A stretch of 23,309 bases of DNA from CAZPQV01 sp964588705 (GCA_964588705.1 CAZPQV010000031.1:1-23309), one strand, 5' to 3'; positions 1 through 7,848 are shown, counted from the first letter of the stretch. The notes: generated by a model not told the origin, from the letters alone. A program made the numbers and translations.

Positions 1-30
1 CAATTCCCTACTCCTGCGCTTCCAATCCAT
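1..30 (-). CDS. possible N-terminus of a leftward gene, cut by the window edge
   Basis: An ATG (complement of 28-30) lies about 18 bases beyond a well-formed leftward promoter, and ten codons remain open to the window edge, reading MDWKRRSREL. This is too short to recognise. The spacing from the -7 box fits a short-leader flavobacterial mRNA, but the transcript could equally be a non-coding RNA. Treat it only as a candidate; the neighbouring sequence would settle it. Confidence 0.25.
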   Translation of the reverse strand, partial: MDWKRRSREL

Positions 31-47
31 ATCTCAGAATCGGACTG

Positions 48-78
48 CAAAGATACGGGTTTTATTATTCCCTCCAAA
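48..78 (-). promoter_or_regulatory. leftward Bacteroidetes-type promoter
   Basis: On the minus strand TTTG (78-75) is followed after 19 bases by TATCTTTG (55-48). This matches the flavobacterial pattern TTTG-N17-23-TAnnTTTG very well. Transcription would start near position 42 and leave the window to the left. Confidence 0.6.
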
Positions 79-156
79 TTTTATTGAATAAATTTCGCAA
101 TGAAATATGTAACTTTTTGAAAATTAGGTTGAAAAATTTTGCATGAGAATATCATT

Positions 157-249
157 AGCCCCGATTGCAACGGTTACCCCACAGTGAAGGAGCGGAACGC
201 AGTGGAGCGACTGAGCGAGGAGTATGAGTGGAAAGCGGGAAAAAGCTCC
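157..249. repeat. G+C-richer intergenic repeat-like element
   Basis: This stretch is clearly richer in G+C than its flanks. It opens with AGCCCCGATTGCAACGG and closes with AGCGGGAAAAAGCTCC. The ends can pair: AGC (157-159) with GCT (245-247) and CCCG (160-163) with CGGG (236-239), leaving an A-rich bulge. The inside holds several GAGCG/GAGTG-like words. I recall elements with very similar ends next to stop codons in many Chryseobacterium-group genomes; that is memory, not a search. It begins five bases past the stop of the 224-residue gene, so it forms that transcript's 3' end. No reading frame is supported here, and 79-156 shows nothing else I can name. Confidence 0.5.
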
Positions 250-254
250 TAAAA

Positions 255-929
255 CTATTTCTGCTCCTGATAAATTGCCGTAAGAAACTGTGCGTAAGAC
301 TTTTCGAGTAGAATAATGTCGCCGGATTTTAGATTGAGACCGCCCTGAACCCCAGATCTGTCCGCATGAATACCGCCCGGAACGATCTGAAAATACTGCA
401 CAGGCTGATTCTGTTTTGAAGCGAGCATTATTTTGGAGCCGAGAAATTTGCCGGTAGAAATGGAACTTACTTCGCCATCCTTCAACTGCTTCTTTATATA
501 TGAACGGGGCTGAACGGAAATCTTTTTACCATCTACAACAATATTCTGAACTTTTTCGGAGGAGGAAATGATGTAAACCGCATTGTCTTCACGAGGCGAT
601 TCGGCTATATAATACATACTGAGTATATAGTGAGACGGATCGAACTTCTGCAAACCGCTGTCGATGGTTTCTTGCTTTTTTATTGCAAATGCGTTGGCAC
701 CAAAGGTTTTTGCTTTTTTGTAAACCTGACTGAAAACCTCAGCATCGTGATTGGTGAAACCTTCGACTTCTATCTCTCCGAGATAATCGGCGCTGGTGAT
801 TTCGGGGTTGATATGATAAAGGAATTTATCGTTGTTATTACTGGTTTTTTCAACTTTACTGATGGAGATGAACTGCGCAAAAGCAAAATTTGAAATGAGT
901 GATAATATTATAATAAGTGTTTTATGCAT
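255..929 (-). CDS. exported protein of unknown function
   Basis: I do not recognise this 224-residue protein. It starts with a typical signal peptide (residues 1 to about 18, MHKTLIIILSLISNFAFAQ), so it probably acts in the periplasm or outer envelope. There are no further membrane segments and no cysteine pair. The middle (about residues 120-175) looks beta-rich. Near the C-terminus, GGIHADRSGVQGGLNLKSGD recalls the short loop of PDZ-like or other beta folds, but this is too weak to assign. The ATG at 929 overlaps the end of rfbD by 8 bases, which suggests co-transcription and coupled translation. The repeat-like element follows its stop within five bases. Confidence 0.75.
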   Translation of the reverse strand: MHKTLIIILSLISNFAFAQFISISKVEKTSNNNDKFLYHINPEITSADYLGEIEVEGFTNHDAEVFSQVYKKAKTFGANAFAIKKQETIDSGLQKFDPSHYILSMYYIAESPREDNAVYIISSSEKVQNIVVDGKKISVQPRSYIKKQLKDGEVSSISTGKFLGSKIMLASKQNQPVQYFQIVPGGIHADRSGVQGGLNLKSGDIILLEKSYAQFLTAIYQEQK

Positions 930-1809
930 CTGTTGGCTGATTTAGAATTTTGATACACTCTTGCAAACTGTGTTCCCAATGTTTTGGCTCGATATGATAT
1001 ACCGCTTCTATTTTATCGAGCGACATGGTGCTGCGGTGCGGACGCTTGGCCGGCGTTGGATACTGATCCGTTGTAATGGAATGCAGTTTGATTGATGACT
1101 GAGAGAACTCTGCAATTTTGGTGGCGAAATCAAACCAAGTAGTTTCCGGATAGTTGGAAAAATGAAAAATCCCGTATTGTGGATTTTCGGTCTGGATGAT
1201 TGTCATGATAGCTTCTGCAAGGTCGTTAGCATTAGTTGGTTGTCCGAACTGATCTGCTACGATCTTGAGTTCATCTTTTGTTGCAAAAAGATTGAGCATG
1301 GTTTTTACAAAATTCTTATTGAATTCCGAATACAGCCACGACGTCCTGAGAATGATGGTTTTGGGATTGTTTTCCATAGCCAGTTCTTCGCCTTTCAGCT
1401 TTGACGCACCGTAAACTCCGATTGGATTGGTGAAACTGTCTTCATCGTAGGAGATATTGGTTTCGCCATCGAAAACGTAATCCGTAGAAACATGAATTAA
1501 AGTCGTATTGAAACTTTTGCAAATCTCAGCAAGATTGCCTACACCTTCAGCATTTACAGCAAATGCTTTTTCTTCTTCTTTTTCTGCTAAATCTACTGCA
1601 GTGTATGCGGATGCATTGATGCAGAAATTTGGTCTGAATTCTTCGAAATATTCATCGATTTGAGAGACATCCGTAATATTAAGTGTTTCGGAAGTTGCGA
1701 ATTCAAAAATATATTGGTTGCTGTAGTTTTCAGAAATCTTATTGATGCAGTTTCCCAATTGCCCTGCTCCTCCAACTACTAATATCTTTTTCTTTAGCTT
1801 AGTTTGCAT
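922..1809 (-). CDS. rfbD: dTDP-4-dehydrorhamnose reductase
   Basis: Last step of dTDP-L-rhamnose synthesis: NAD(P)H-dependent reduction of dTDP-4-dehydro-6-deoxy-L-mannose in the cytoplasm. The 295 residues match the usual family length. The N-terminal Rossmann glycine motif GGAGQLGN is at residues 13-20, STDYVFDGE at about 108-116, and the catalytic short-chain-dehydrogenase pair Y133/K137 lies in VYGASK. Conserved RTSWLY (155-160) and the C-terminal region ending RPHRSTMSLDK also fit RmlD/RfbD. It overlaps the thioesterase upstream by 11 bases and the exported protein downstream by 8, so the three are probably one transcript. The other rml genes (A, B, C) are not in this window. Rhamnose made here may feed surface polysaccharide, but no direct link to the exopolysaccharide operon can be seen. 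Confidence 0.92.
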   Translation of the reverse strand: MQTKLKKKILVVGGAGQLGNCINKISENYSNQYIFEFATSETLNITDVSQIDEYFEEFRPNFCINASAYTAVDLAEKEEEKAFAVNAEGVGNLAEICKSFNTTLIHVSTDYVFDGETNISYDEDSFTNPIGVYGASKLKGEELAMENNPKTIILRTSWLYSEFNKNFVKTMLNLFATKDELKIVADQFGQPTNANDLAEAIMTIIQTENPQYGIFHFSNYPETTWFDFATKIAEFSQSSIKLHSITTDQYPTPAKRPHRSTMSLDKIEAVYHIEPKHWEHSLQECIKILNQPTDA

Positions 1810-2284
1810 GTTTGTTTTGTTTTCTTAAAAATTCAGCTCTGCTTTGGAAATCTTTCTGATCCAGCGTTACCATAAGGTTTTTAAAATACTCCTGCGTATC
1901 CGGCGGATGTACTTCAGATTTTCTTGTTTTTAAATTAAAATAAATTACCGTAATCCAAAGAACTGCGTGAATGGTTTTCTCATCTTCACTTTTCATAAGG
2001 ATTTCTACTTTCGACATGCGGTCTCTTACTTCAATGGTTTTGCTGGAGATTACCACTTTCGAATTGTAAATTACTTCTTTAAGATAGGCAATTTCATTTT
2101 GAATGGCAATCCATGTACAACCGGTTTTCTTGGTATATTCTTCGTAGGTGAAACCATAGAACTCTTCGACATGATCTTCCCTTGCGTTGAGCATATACTC
2201 CAGATATTTCACATTATTGAGATGCCCAATTGGATCGCAGTCGCTGAAGCGCACTTTTACGACCGTAGAAACTTCTTTTCCCAT
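1799..2284 (-). CDS. acyl-CoA thioesterase, 4-hydroxybenzoyl-CoA thioesterase (hotdog) family
   Basis: Single-domain hotdog protein of 161 residues, expected to hydrolyse acyl-CoA thioesters in the cytoplasm. The N-terminal motif VRFSDCDPIGHLNN (about residues 11-24) carries the Asp and the G-H-(L/V)-N-N segment of the YbgC/4HBT group, followed by the long central helix (VKYLEYMLNAREDHVEEF). Substrate is not predictable. The ATG at 2284 sits just 12 bases after the T-tract of the ompH terminator, so the leader must be extremely short. A possible -7 box TAATTTTG (2296-2289) would make the mRNA nearly leaderless. The reading frame ends inside rfbD (11-base overlap). Confidence 0.85.
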   Translation of the reverse strand: MGKEVSTVVKVRFSDCDPIGHLNNVKYLEYMLNAREDHVEEFYGFTYEEYTKKTGCTWIAIQNEIAYLKEVIYNSKVVISSKTIEVRDRMSKVEILMKSEDEKTIHAVLWITVIYFNLKTRKSEVHPPDTQEYFKNLMVTLDQKDFQSRAEFLRKQNKHAN

Positions 2285-2295
2285 CTTACAAAATT

Positions 2296-2324
2296 AAAAA
2301 AACCACCCCTTAAGAGATGGTTTT
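2296..2324 (-). terminator. intrinsic terminator of the porG-uppS-bamA-ompH-ompH unit
   Basis: On the minus strand an 11-bp stem, AAAACCATCTC with GGGGTGGTTTT, closes a TTAA loop and runs into a seven-T tract. Two pairs are G-U wobbles in the minus-strand RNA but would be A-C mismatches in plus-strand RNA, so the hairpin is built for leftward transcription. It lies 23 bases after the last ompH stop. Confidence 0.85.
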
Positions 2325-2346
2325 ATTTTATAAATCTTTGTTAATA

Positions 2347-2847
2347 TTAAAGACCCAGTTCTTTTTTCACAGCAGGCGTCGCATCAGGTCCACCTTTGTA
2401 AATCAGCCCGTCGCTGTTTGAATCGAATACAAAATCCCATCCGTTTGCTTTAGCAACTTTAGAAACAGCATCGTTGAATTTCTTCTCGATTGGAGCGTAA
2501 GCCGTATCCATTCTTCCTGCCATATCCTTTTCAGCTGCTACAGTCATCTGTTGGATGTTCTGCTGAAGTTTCTGTAATTCTGCAGTTCTTGTATCGTTTA
2601 CTTGCTGAGTTTGCTTCGGAGCTTCTTCAGAATATTTCTGAAGTGTAGCCTGGTAGCTTTCCATTTGTTTTTTGATTTCAGCTTCTTTAGTTGTTCTGAA
2701 AGCCGTCAACTGCTCATCTGCTTTTTTCTTCTCCGGCATTAGGCTAAGAACTTCTGCTACGTTTAATGAAGCTACTTTCTGCGCTTTTGCAACTCCTACA
2801 GACATAAACATCATTACTGCTGCAAATAAAACACTTAATTTTTTCAT
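2347..2847 (-). CDS. OmpH/Skp-family periplasmic chaperone, copy 2
   Basis: A 166-residue protein with a signal peptide (residues 1 to about 22, ending AKAQ), a mature N-terminus KVASLNVAEVLSLMPE that matches the OmpH/Skp beta strand, a long charged coiled-coil segment (about residues 40-115), and a C-terminal strand region (WDFVFDSNSDGLIYKGG). The Skp family forms trimeric, jellyfish-shaped holdases that protect unfolded outer-membrane proteins on their way to BAM. It lies 69 bases after the other ompH copy and is the last gene before a strong terminator. The two copies differ clearly in sequence, so they are old paralogues rather than a recent duplication. Confidence 0.9.
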   Translation of the reverse strand: MKKLSVLFAAVMMFMSVGVAKAQKVASLNVAEVLSLMPEKKKADEQLTAFRTTKEAEIKKQMESYQATLQKYSEEAPKQTQQVNDTRTAELQKLQQNIQQMTVAAEKDMAGRMDTAYAPIEKKFNDAVSKVAKANGWDFVFDSNSDGLIYKGGPDATPAVKKELGL

Positions 2848-2916
2848 AATAATTTGGTTAGATATTTTAATTGTTAATTTTCTGTTGTTTGATTTCTTTA
2901 TTTAATAAAGGTTAAA

Positions 2917-3441
2917 TTACTTCTCTTGATTTTTGAGCAGCAAATCTAATACTTTATCTGTATAATCGTATCTTTTATCTAAAAAAAGTACGCTGATGTT
3001 GTTACTCTTATCCAAAACAATGCCTAAAGTATTTTTTTCGGACATGGTTTTGATAGCGTTCCAAATCAGATCCTGAAAAGGTTTTGTTAAAGACGCTCGA
3101 GAACTGTTGATCTCACCATCAGTCCCAAATCTTTTATTGATAAGGTCTTTCACTTTCCTGTCAAGATCCTGCACTTCTTTCTCTCTCTGCTTCAGCTGAT
3201 CTCCTACCAAAAGAACTTTTTCGTTTTCGAAAGTTGCTTTCTTGGTTTCGTATTCGGCCTGCAAAGTCTGTATTTCAGTTTCCCAGGTTTTAATCTGAGA
3301 ATTCAGTCGTGCTTCAGCTTCTTTATACTGAGGCAGTTTACTCAGGATATAATCTGTATCCACCACTCCGATTTTCTGCGCCATCGCAAAAGACGACATC
3401 AGAAAAGAAATAAGAAATACAATTTTAAATTTTTTCATCAT
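2917..3441 (-). CDS. OmpH/Skp-family periplasmic chaperone, copy 1
   Basis: A 174-residue periplasmic chaperone of the OmpH/Skp family. The start is placed at the tandem ATGATG (3441-3436) because it gives a clean signal peptide (MMKKFKIVFLISFLMSSFAMAQ) and lies 14 bases past the bamA stop. The frame stays open to 3639, but the extra 66 residues run inside bamA and look random. The mature part starts KIGVVDTDYILSKLPQYKEAEA, typical of the family. A strongly charged coiled coil (about residues 45-110, QIKTWETEIQTLQAEYETKK) supplies the tentacle helices, and the C-terminal segment LGIVLDKSNNISVLFLD returns to the beta body. It is expected to hand outer-membrane proteins to the BamA encoded just upstream. 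Confidence 0.92.
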   Translation of the reverse strand: MMKKFKIVFLISFLMSSFAMAQKIGVVDTDYILSKLPQYKEAEARLNSQIKTWETEIQTLQAEYETKKATFENEKVLLVGDQLKQREKEVQDLDRKVKDLINKRFGTDGEINSSRASLTKPFQDLIWNAIKTMSEKNTLGIVLDKSNNISVLFLDKRYDYTDKVLDLLLKNQEK

Positions 3442-3455
3442 TAAATATTTAAATA

Positions 3456-6005
3456 TTATAACGACTGGTTCATCAGGAAGTGTGTTCTCCATCCTGACGG
3501 ATCCGGTGAGCCAAGTGTTCTGTCGAAACCATAAGCAAAGTCGAAACCAATAAGCCCGAATGCGCCCATGAATACTCTGATACCAACTCCGGCAGATCTC
3601 TTCAACTGGAACGGATTGTAAGATCCCCAATTGTTCCAAGCGTTACCGCCTTCAAGGAATCCAAGTGCAAAGATTTTTGCAGTTTGGTTCAGAGAAATCG
3701 GATATCTAAGTTCCATTGTAAATCTGTTGTAGATGGTTGCACCACCGTAAGGCGTAATATCGTCCGGCGACTGAACCGAATATCCTGTATTTGAAGCGTT
3801 TTCGTAACCTCTTAAAGGAATAAGTTCTCGACCATCGTATCTACCGCCGAATAAACCGGTACCACCAACGTAAAATCTTTCGAATGGCGGTGCTCCAAGT
3901 TCTTTATTATAACCGTTCATGAAGCCCATTTCTGCAGCACTTCTCAATACCAGTTTTCCAACCAGCGTGTTGTAAGTATCTGCTTTCATTTTCACTTTAT
4001 AGAACTCCATCCATTCATATTTTTCAACCGGTGAAAGCGTTGAAAGATCTTTTTTGCTGAATAATGAATATGGCGGCGTTAAACGTACCGAAGCCTCAAT
4101 ATTGGACCCTGTGGTTGGGAAATGCGGGTCGAAACCTGCTGAGTTTCTGCTCAACCCAAGATTTAACGAAAGGTTCTTCGCTGAACCGTTATATTCTGTT
4201 GTATTACCAAACTGGAACGGATAGTTTTCAAACTCATAACTCTGGAACTGAAGTCCTGTATAAAGCGAGAAGTAATAATCTGGCCAATTCAATTGCCTGT
4301 TTAGACCGGCGTTGGCTGAGAAAATTCCGAGTTTTTGAGAATTCCCCTGGAAATCATCATACTTCACTCTGGAATAGTTTGCTCCAACCGATAGTGCTGT
4401 TGGTCTGTTACCAAATACCCAAGGCTCAACGAAGCTGATACCATAGTTTTGGAAATACTGTCCGGCTTGTGCCTGAATGGAAAGTGTTTGTCCGTCACCC
4501 TGAGGAACCGGTTTGAAATCTTTAAATTTCAGGAAGTTTCTCAAAGAGAAGTTATTAAATGTCAGCCCAAGTGTTCCGATGAATGAACCTCCACCGTAAC
4601 CGGCCTGAAGCTGAACCTGAGAAGAACCTTTTTCAACCACCGACCAATGAATGTCAACCGTATTATCCTGCGGCTGCGGATTAACTTCCTGTCCAATTTG
4701 CTGAGGATCAAAAAACTGCATTCCTGCAAGCGTGAAGAAAGTTCTCTTAATTTCTGATTTCGAGAACAGGTCACCAGGTTTTGTGTAAAGTGATCTTAGA
4801 ATTACGTGGTCATGCGTGGTTGTGTTTCCGGACCATGTAACACGGTTCCAAGTTGCTTTTTCACCTTCACTAATTCTGATTTCAAGATTGATGGAATCGC
4901 CAACTACTGATTTTTCTACAGGAATAACATTTGAGAAAAGATATCCGTTGTTCTGATATAATGATTTGATATCGGAATCGTCTTCCTTACCACCGTCTTC
5001 ACCAACTTTCTTGTTGAATCCTACCGCATCGTAAATGTCTCCGGTTTTGTAACCCAGAATTTTCTGAAGATATTCCGTTGTGAAATTGGTGTTTCCAAGG
5101 AACGTGATGTCGCCAATATAGTATTTTTTACCTTCATTAAGGTTTACATTAATCGCGAAATCTCTGTTTTTGGTTCTCCAGACAGAATCTGATACAATCG
5201 TCGCATCGCGGAAACCAAGAGACTGATAATAACTGATAAGGTTTAATTTATCTTCCTCGTATTTTTCCTTAATGAATTTTGATGGCTTAAGAATTCCGCC
5301 AATTCCGAAACGTTTCTGCTTCGTTTCTTTGAAACCTTTTTTGCGAAGCTTTCTGTCTGAAACATTTTCATTTCCGTCGAAATCGATGCTGGCAATTTTT
5401 ATTCTTTTGCCTTTATCTACTTCTACCGTCCAGTCGATAAGATTTGGATCGTTGGCATTTACTTTATCCTGTATACTCACTTTGGCATCAGCAAAGCCTT
5501 TATCCACATATTCTTTTGCAATCTTTCCCTTCAGAGAACTTACCAAGTCATTGGTAATTTTGGTTCCCGGTTTCAGGTTGTGATCTTTTATGAATTTTTC
5601 GTTTTTAGACTTATTTACGCCAGGACCGGTGAATTTAATTTCGCCAAGCTCCTTCAGGTCAATTAGTCTGAATTTAAGAACCACCTGCTCTCCCTGAATA
5701 TCTTCTACATAAACCTCAACTTCGGAGAAATTGTTGGTTTCCCAAAGCTTTTTGATGGCGTTGCTTATTTTTTGTCCCGGGATTTCAACCTTTTCGTTTT
5801 TATTTAAACCTGTAAATCTTAAAATCTGCGCTGCCGAATACTTTTTAACCCCATCTACAACGATGTCTTTCAGTATATACGTTCCGGTTTGATTTTGTTC
5901 GTAAACAGGATTGTTGTCCTGCGCATCTCCCTGTGGTGGTGTAACCTGACCATAAAAATGGGCCGAAGCCACAAACATCACTATTGGTATGAATTTCAAT
6001 TTCAT
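3456..6005 (-). CDS. bamA: outer membrane protein assembly factor BamA
   Basis: Omp85-family core of the BAM machine, which folds beta-barrel proteins into the outer membrane. It has 849 residues: a signal peptide (1 to about 20, ending HFYGQ), an N-terminal linker, POTRA repeats over about 45-440, then a C-terminal 16-strand barrel. A POTRA start is visible at YILKDIVVDGVKKYSAAQIL. The loop-6 signature appears as LRGYEN with R732-G733-Y734, the flavobacterial form of VRGF. The barrel carries the usual GGTGLFGGRYDGRE and GFDFAYGFDRT segments. The last residues (THFLMNQSL) lack the terminal aromatic of the classical beta-signal. The gene lies 30 bases after uppS and 14 bases before ompH, so assembly factor and chaperones are co-expressed. 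Confidence 0.97.
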   Translation of the reverse strand: MKLKFIPIVMFVASAHFYGQVTPPQGDAQDNNPVYEQNQTGTYILKDIVVDGVKKYSAAQILRFTGLNKNEKVEIPGQKISNAIKKLWETNNFSEVEVYVEDIQGEQVVLKFRLIDLKELGEIKFTGPGVNKSKNEKFIKDHNLKPGTKITNDLVSSLKGKIAKEYVDKGFADAKVSIQDKVNANDPNLIDWTVEVDKGKRIKIASIDFDGNENVSDRKLRKKGFKETKQKRFGIGGILKPSKFIKEKYEEDKLNLISYYQSLGFRDATIVSDSVWRTKNRDFAINVNLNEGKKYYIGDITFLGNTNFTTEYLQKILGYKTGDIYDAVGFNKKVGEDGGKEDDSDIKSLYQNNGYLFSNVIPVEKSVVGDSINLEIRISEGEKATWNRVTWSGNTTTHDHVILRSLYTKPGDLFSKSEIKRTFFTLAGMQFFDPQQIGQEVNPQPQDNTVDIHWSVVEKGSSQVQLQAGYGGGSFIGTLGLTFNNFSLRNFLKFKDFKPVPQGDGQTLSIQAQAGQYFQNYGISFVEPWVFGNRPTALSVGANYSRVKYDDFQGNSQKLGIFSANAGLNRQLNWPDYYFSLYTGLQFQSYEFENYPFQFGNTTEYNGSAKNLSLNLGLSRNSAGFDPHFPTTGSNIEASVRLTPPYSLFSKKDLSTLSPVEKYEWMEFYKVKMKADTYNTLVGKLVLRSAAEMGFMNGYNKELGAPPFERFYVGGTGLFGGRYDGRELIPLRGYENASNTGYSVQSPDDITPYGGATIYNRFTMELRYPISLNQTAKIFALGFLEGGNAWNNWGSYNPFQLKRSAGVGIRVFMGAFGLIGFDFAYGFDRTLGSPDPSGWRTHFLMNQSL

Positions 6006-6035
6006 TCTTCTATATATAAGTCTGTACTTTTTCTA

Positions 6036-6785
6036 TTAATTTTCTTTCAGCTGTTCGCTGGTTTTGCCGTATCTCCTCTCTTTGTTCTGGTATTCGTAGA
6101 TGCATTTGAAGAATTCTTCTTTTGTAAAATCAGGCCAAAGAATATCTAAAAACTGTAGTTCGGCATAAGCAATCTGCCAAAGCAAAAAATTGCTGATTCT
6201 AACTTCACCACTCGTTCTGATCATAAGATCTACCGGCGGAAAATCTTTTGTATAAAGGTGATTTTCAAATACCTTTTCATCAATATCTTCTACGGTCAAC
6301 TCGCCGTTTTTTACTTTGCTGCTGATTTCTTTCACAGCTTTAAGTATTTCTCTTTGTGCACCGTAACTTAATGCTAGTATGAGATTACCTCTTTTATTAT
6401 CTTTAGTAAGTTCAACCATGTTTAACAGTTGATCTCTAACTAAATCAGGAAGTTTTTCTACTTCGCCGATGACGTGCAGCCTAAGTCCTTTATTGTAAAT
6501 ATCTTCTGCTTCAAGTAGAGGTGTCTCGGAAAGGAGCGTCATCAGTGTGTTTACTTCTTCTTCCGGACGGTTCCAGTTTTCTGATGAAAATGTATAAAGC
6601 GTAAGGAAGGGTATATTGATTTCGTTACATGCATTAATAGCATTGCGCACCGCTTCAATCGCGTTGCGGTGTCCGAAAGTTCTCTCTTCTCCTTTAGATT
6701 TAGCCCATCTCCCGTTGCCGTCCATAATAATGGCAACATGCTTCGGAAGTTTATCGGGATTCAATTCTTCTTTATAGTTCATCAT
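6036..6785 (-). CDS. uppS: undecaprenyl diphosphate synthase (isoprenyl transferase)
   Basis: Cis-prenyltransferase that adds isopentenyl units to farnesyl diphosphate to make the C55 carrier lipid for peptidoglycan and polysaccharide synthesis. It has 249 residues, the normal length. The N-terminal signature HVAIIMDGNGRWAK (residues 16-29) contains the catalytic Asp (D22) and the diphosphate-binding G-N-G-R. HRNAIEAVR and TLYTFSSENWNRP follow, and the C-terminal signature DLMIRTSGEVRISNFLLWQ with YAEL completes the family set. Translation starts at a tandem ATGATG directly after the porG stop (TAA-ATG, no gap), which implies coupling. The product also feeds the WecA-type enzyme of the neighbouring exopolysaccharide operon. 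Confidence 0.96.
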   Translation of the reverse strand: MMNYKEELNPDKLPKHVAIIMDGNGRWAKSKGEERTFGHRNAIEAVRNAINACNEINIPFLTLYTFSSENWNRPEEEVNTLMTLLSETPLLEAEDIYNKGLRLHVIGEVEKLPDLVRDQLLNMVELTKDNKRGNLILALSYGAQREILKAVKEISSKVKNGELTVEDIDEKVFENHLYTKDFPPVDLMIRTSGEVRISNFLLWQIAYAELQFLDILWPDFTKEEFFKCIYEYQNKERRYGKTSEQLKEN

Positions 6786-7712
6786 TTATTCACAATAACA
6801 CGGTGGTCGCCCAAATGAATAAGAAATCCCCAACGTAATGGAATTTATCCAATCATTAGAATTTGGATTACCAATCTGGTGAGATTTTATATACGGATCC
6901 GCAATTTGTTTTCTTTCGTCTGCGGTCATTTTCTTATTTCGGTTTACAAACACTGTATTCTCCCTGTCGTATTCTATTTTAACATCTTTTTCCTGAAGAT
7001 TACTGTAATCTATATTGTCTGAAAAAGTATATCTGAACTTCAGTTCTCCAAAAAGCGCCCAGTTATAATTGAACTTATATTTCAAACCGGCACCAAACGG
7101 AACTGAGAATGAAGCAGCTTTATTAAACTCCTCATGAACACGACTGTTTCCATCCTGATCAAATTCGTAATGGTTGGGATAATGAGGCATATTATCAATT
7201 ACTCCATCTCCATCTGTATCCATAAACGGATAATCCGTAAAATCTAAAGTTACCTGTCGCGTTGAGTATAGTATACCGCCAATTCCACCAAAAACATAAG
7301 GACTCAGCATACTTTTCTGCTCATTATTTACAGGAAAGAAATTGTACTCAAAAATGGCATCTACTTCTGCTCCGGAATTGGTTCCTTTTGCCTTTCGCCG
7401 GTTTCTGTAATCTTCCTTTGCCCTTGCATCATCAAACTGTATATGACTGTAACCCAGATCAAATCTTAAAGTTTGATACGGATTAAAATTCATTCTGTAC
7501 ATGATGCCGCCATAAAATGGAATCCCATGATCTGCTATTCTCCCTCCAAAAGGTTTTTGCAGTATATAACCGGTCCTTCCTATGTCTCCTACCAGATTGC
7601 TCATGCCCAATCTAACACCCACTTCATGTCTCTGAGCATTATAAAAAGATCCAATAAAAAATAGCGATAAGAAAATTAAAATTCCTTTCTTATCTGCAGA
7701 AAAGCTTCTCAT
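6786..7712 (-). CDS. porG: type IX secretion outer-membrane protein PorG (DUF6089 family)
   Basis: Predicted outer-membrane beta-barrel. In the T9SS of Porphyromonas gingivalis, PorG is thought to anchor the periplasmic PorK/PorN ring to the outer membrane. The ATG at 7712 gives 308 residues with a good signal peptide (MRSFSADKKGILIFLSLFFI to about Q27). An ATG at 7736 would add eight residues but lies upstream of the likely -7 box. The mature part starts HEVGVRLGMSNLVGDIG, typical of this family, and alternates into amphipathic strands ending ITLGISYSFG. A calcium-type loop D165-x-D167-x-D169-G-x-x-D173 sits mid-protein. The C-terminal GRPPCYCE extends past the last strand. As I recall it, porG-uppS-bamA-ompH-ompH is also the order in P. 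gingivalis, which supports the assignment more than sequence alone. Confidence 0.85.
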   Translation of the reverse strand: MRSFSADKKGILIFLSLFFIGSFYNAQRHEVGVRLGMSNLVGDIGRTGYILQKPFGGRIADHGIPFYGGIMYRMNFNPYQTLRFDLGYSHIQFDDARAKEDYRNRRKAKGTNSGAEVDAIFEYNFFPVNNEQKSMLSPYVFGGIGGILYSTRQVTLDFTDYPFMDTDGDGVIDNMPHYPNHYEFDQDGNSRVHEEFNKAASFSVPFGAGLKYKFNYNWALFGELKFRYTFSDNIDYSNLQEKDVKIEYDRENTVFVNRNKKMTADERKQIADPYIKSHQIGNPNSNDWINSITLGISYSFGRPPCYCE

Positions 7713-7722
7713 AAAATCTGTG

Positions 7723-7730
7723 CAAATATA
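7723..7730 (-). promoter_or_regulatory. -7 box of the porG-uppS-bamA operon
   Basis: TATATTTG on the minus strand matches the Bacteroidetes -7 consensus TAnnTTTG exactly. It lies 10 bases before the ATG at 7712, so the leader would be only a few bases long. It lies after the alternative ATG at 7736, which decides the start. No convincing TTTG -33 box is visible. Confidence 0.5.
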
Positions 7731-7848
7731 AAACATTTTTATATTAAGGAAATTCTTAATTTATAGTTAAATAACAATAAAAAAGCATAAAATTTTCTCT
7801 TAAAACGGATAATTATAAGATTTATTCTGATCCAATTAAACAGAGATA

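Noticed and set aside
630..893. Plus-strand open frame opposite the exported protein
   Set aside because: It is antisense to a gene with a signal peptide and coupled start, and shows no family features; the same holds for the other opposite-strand frames, for example in bamA, topA and ileS.
2896..2910. Short palindrome CTTTATTTAATAAAG between the two ompH genes as a terminator
   Set aside because: It is all A/T apart from the ends and has no T-tract; both genes appear to share one transcript.
3442..3639. 66-residue N-terminal extension of the first OmpH-like protein
   Set aside because: It lies inside bamA in another frame, looks random, and would bury the clear signal peptide that starts at the ATGATG.
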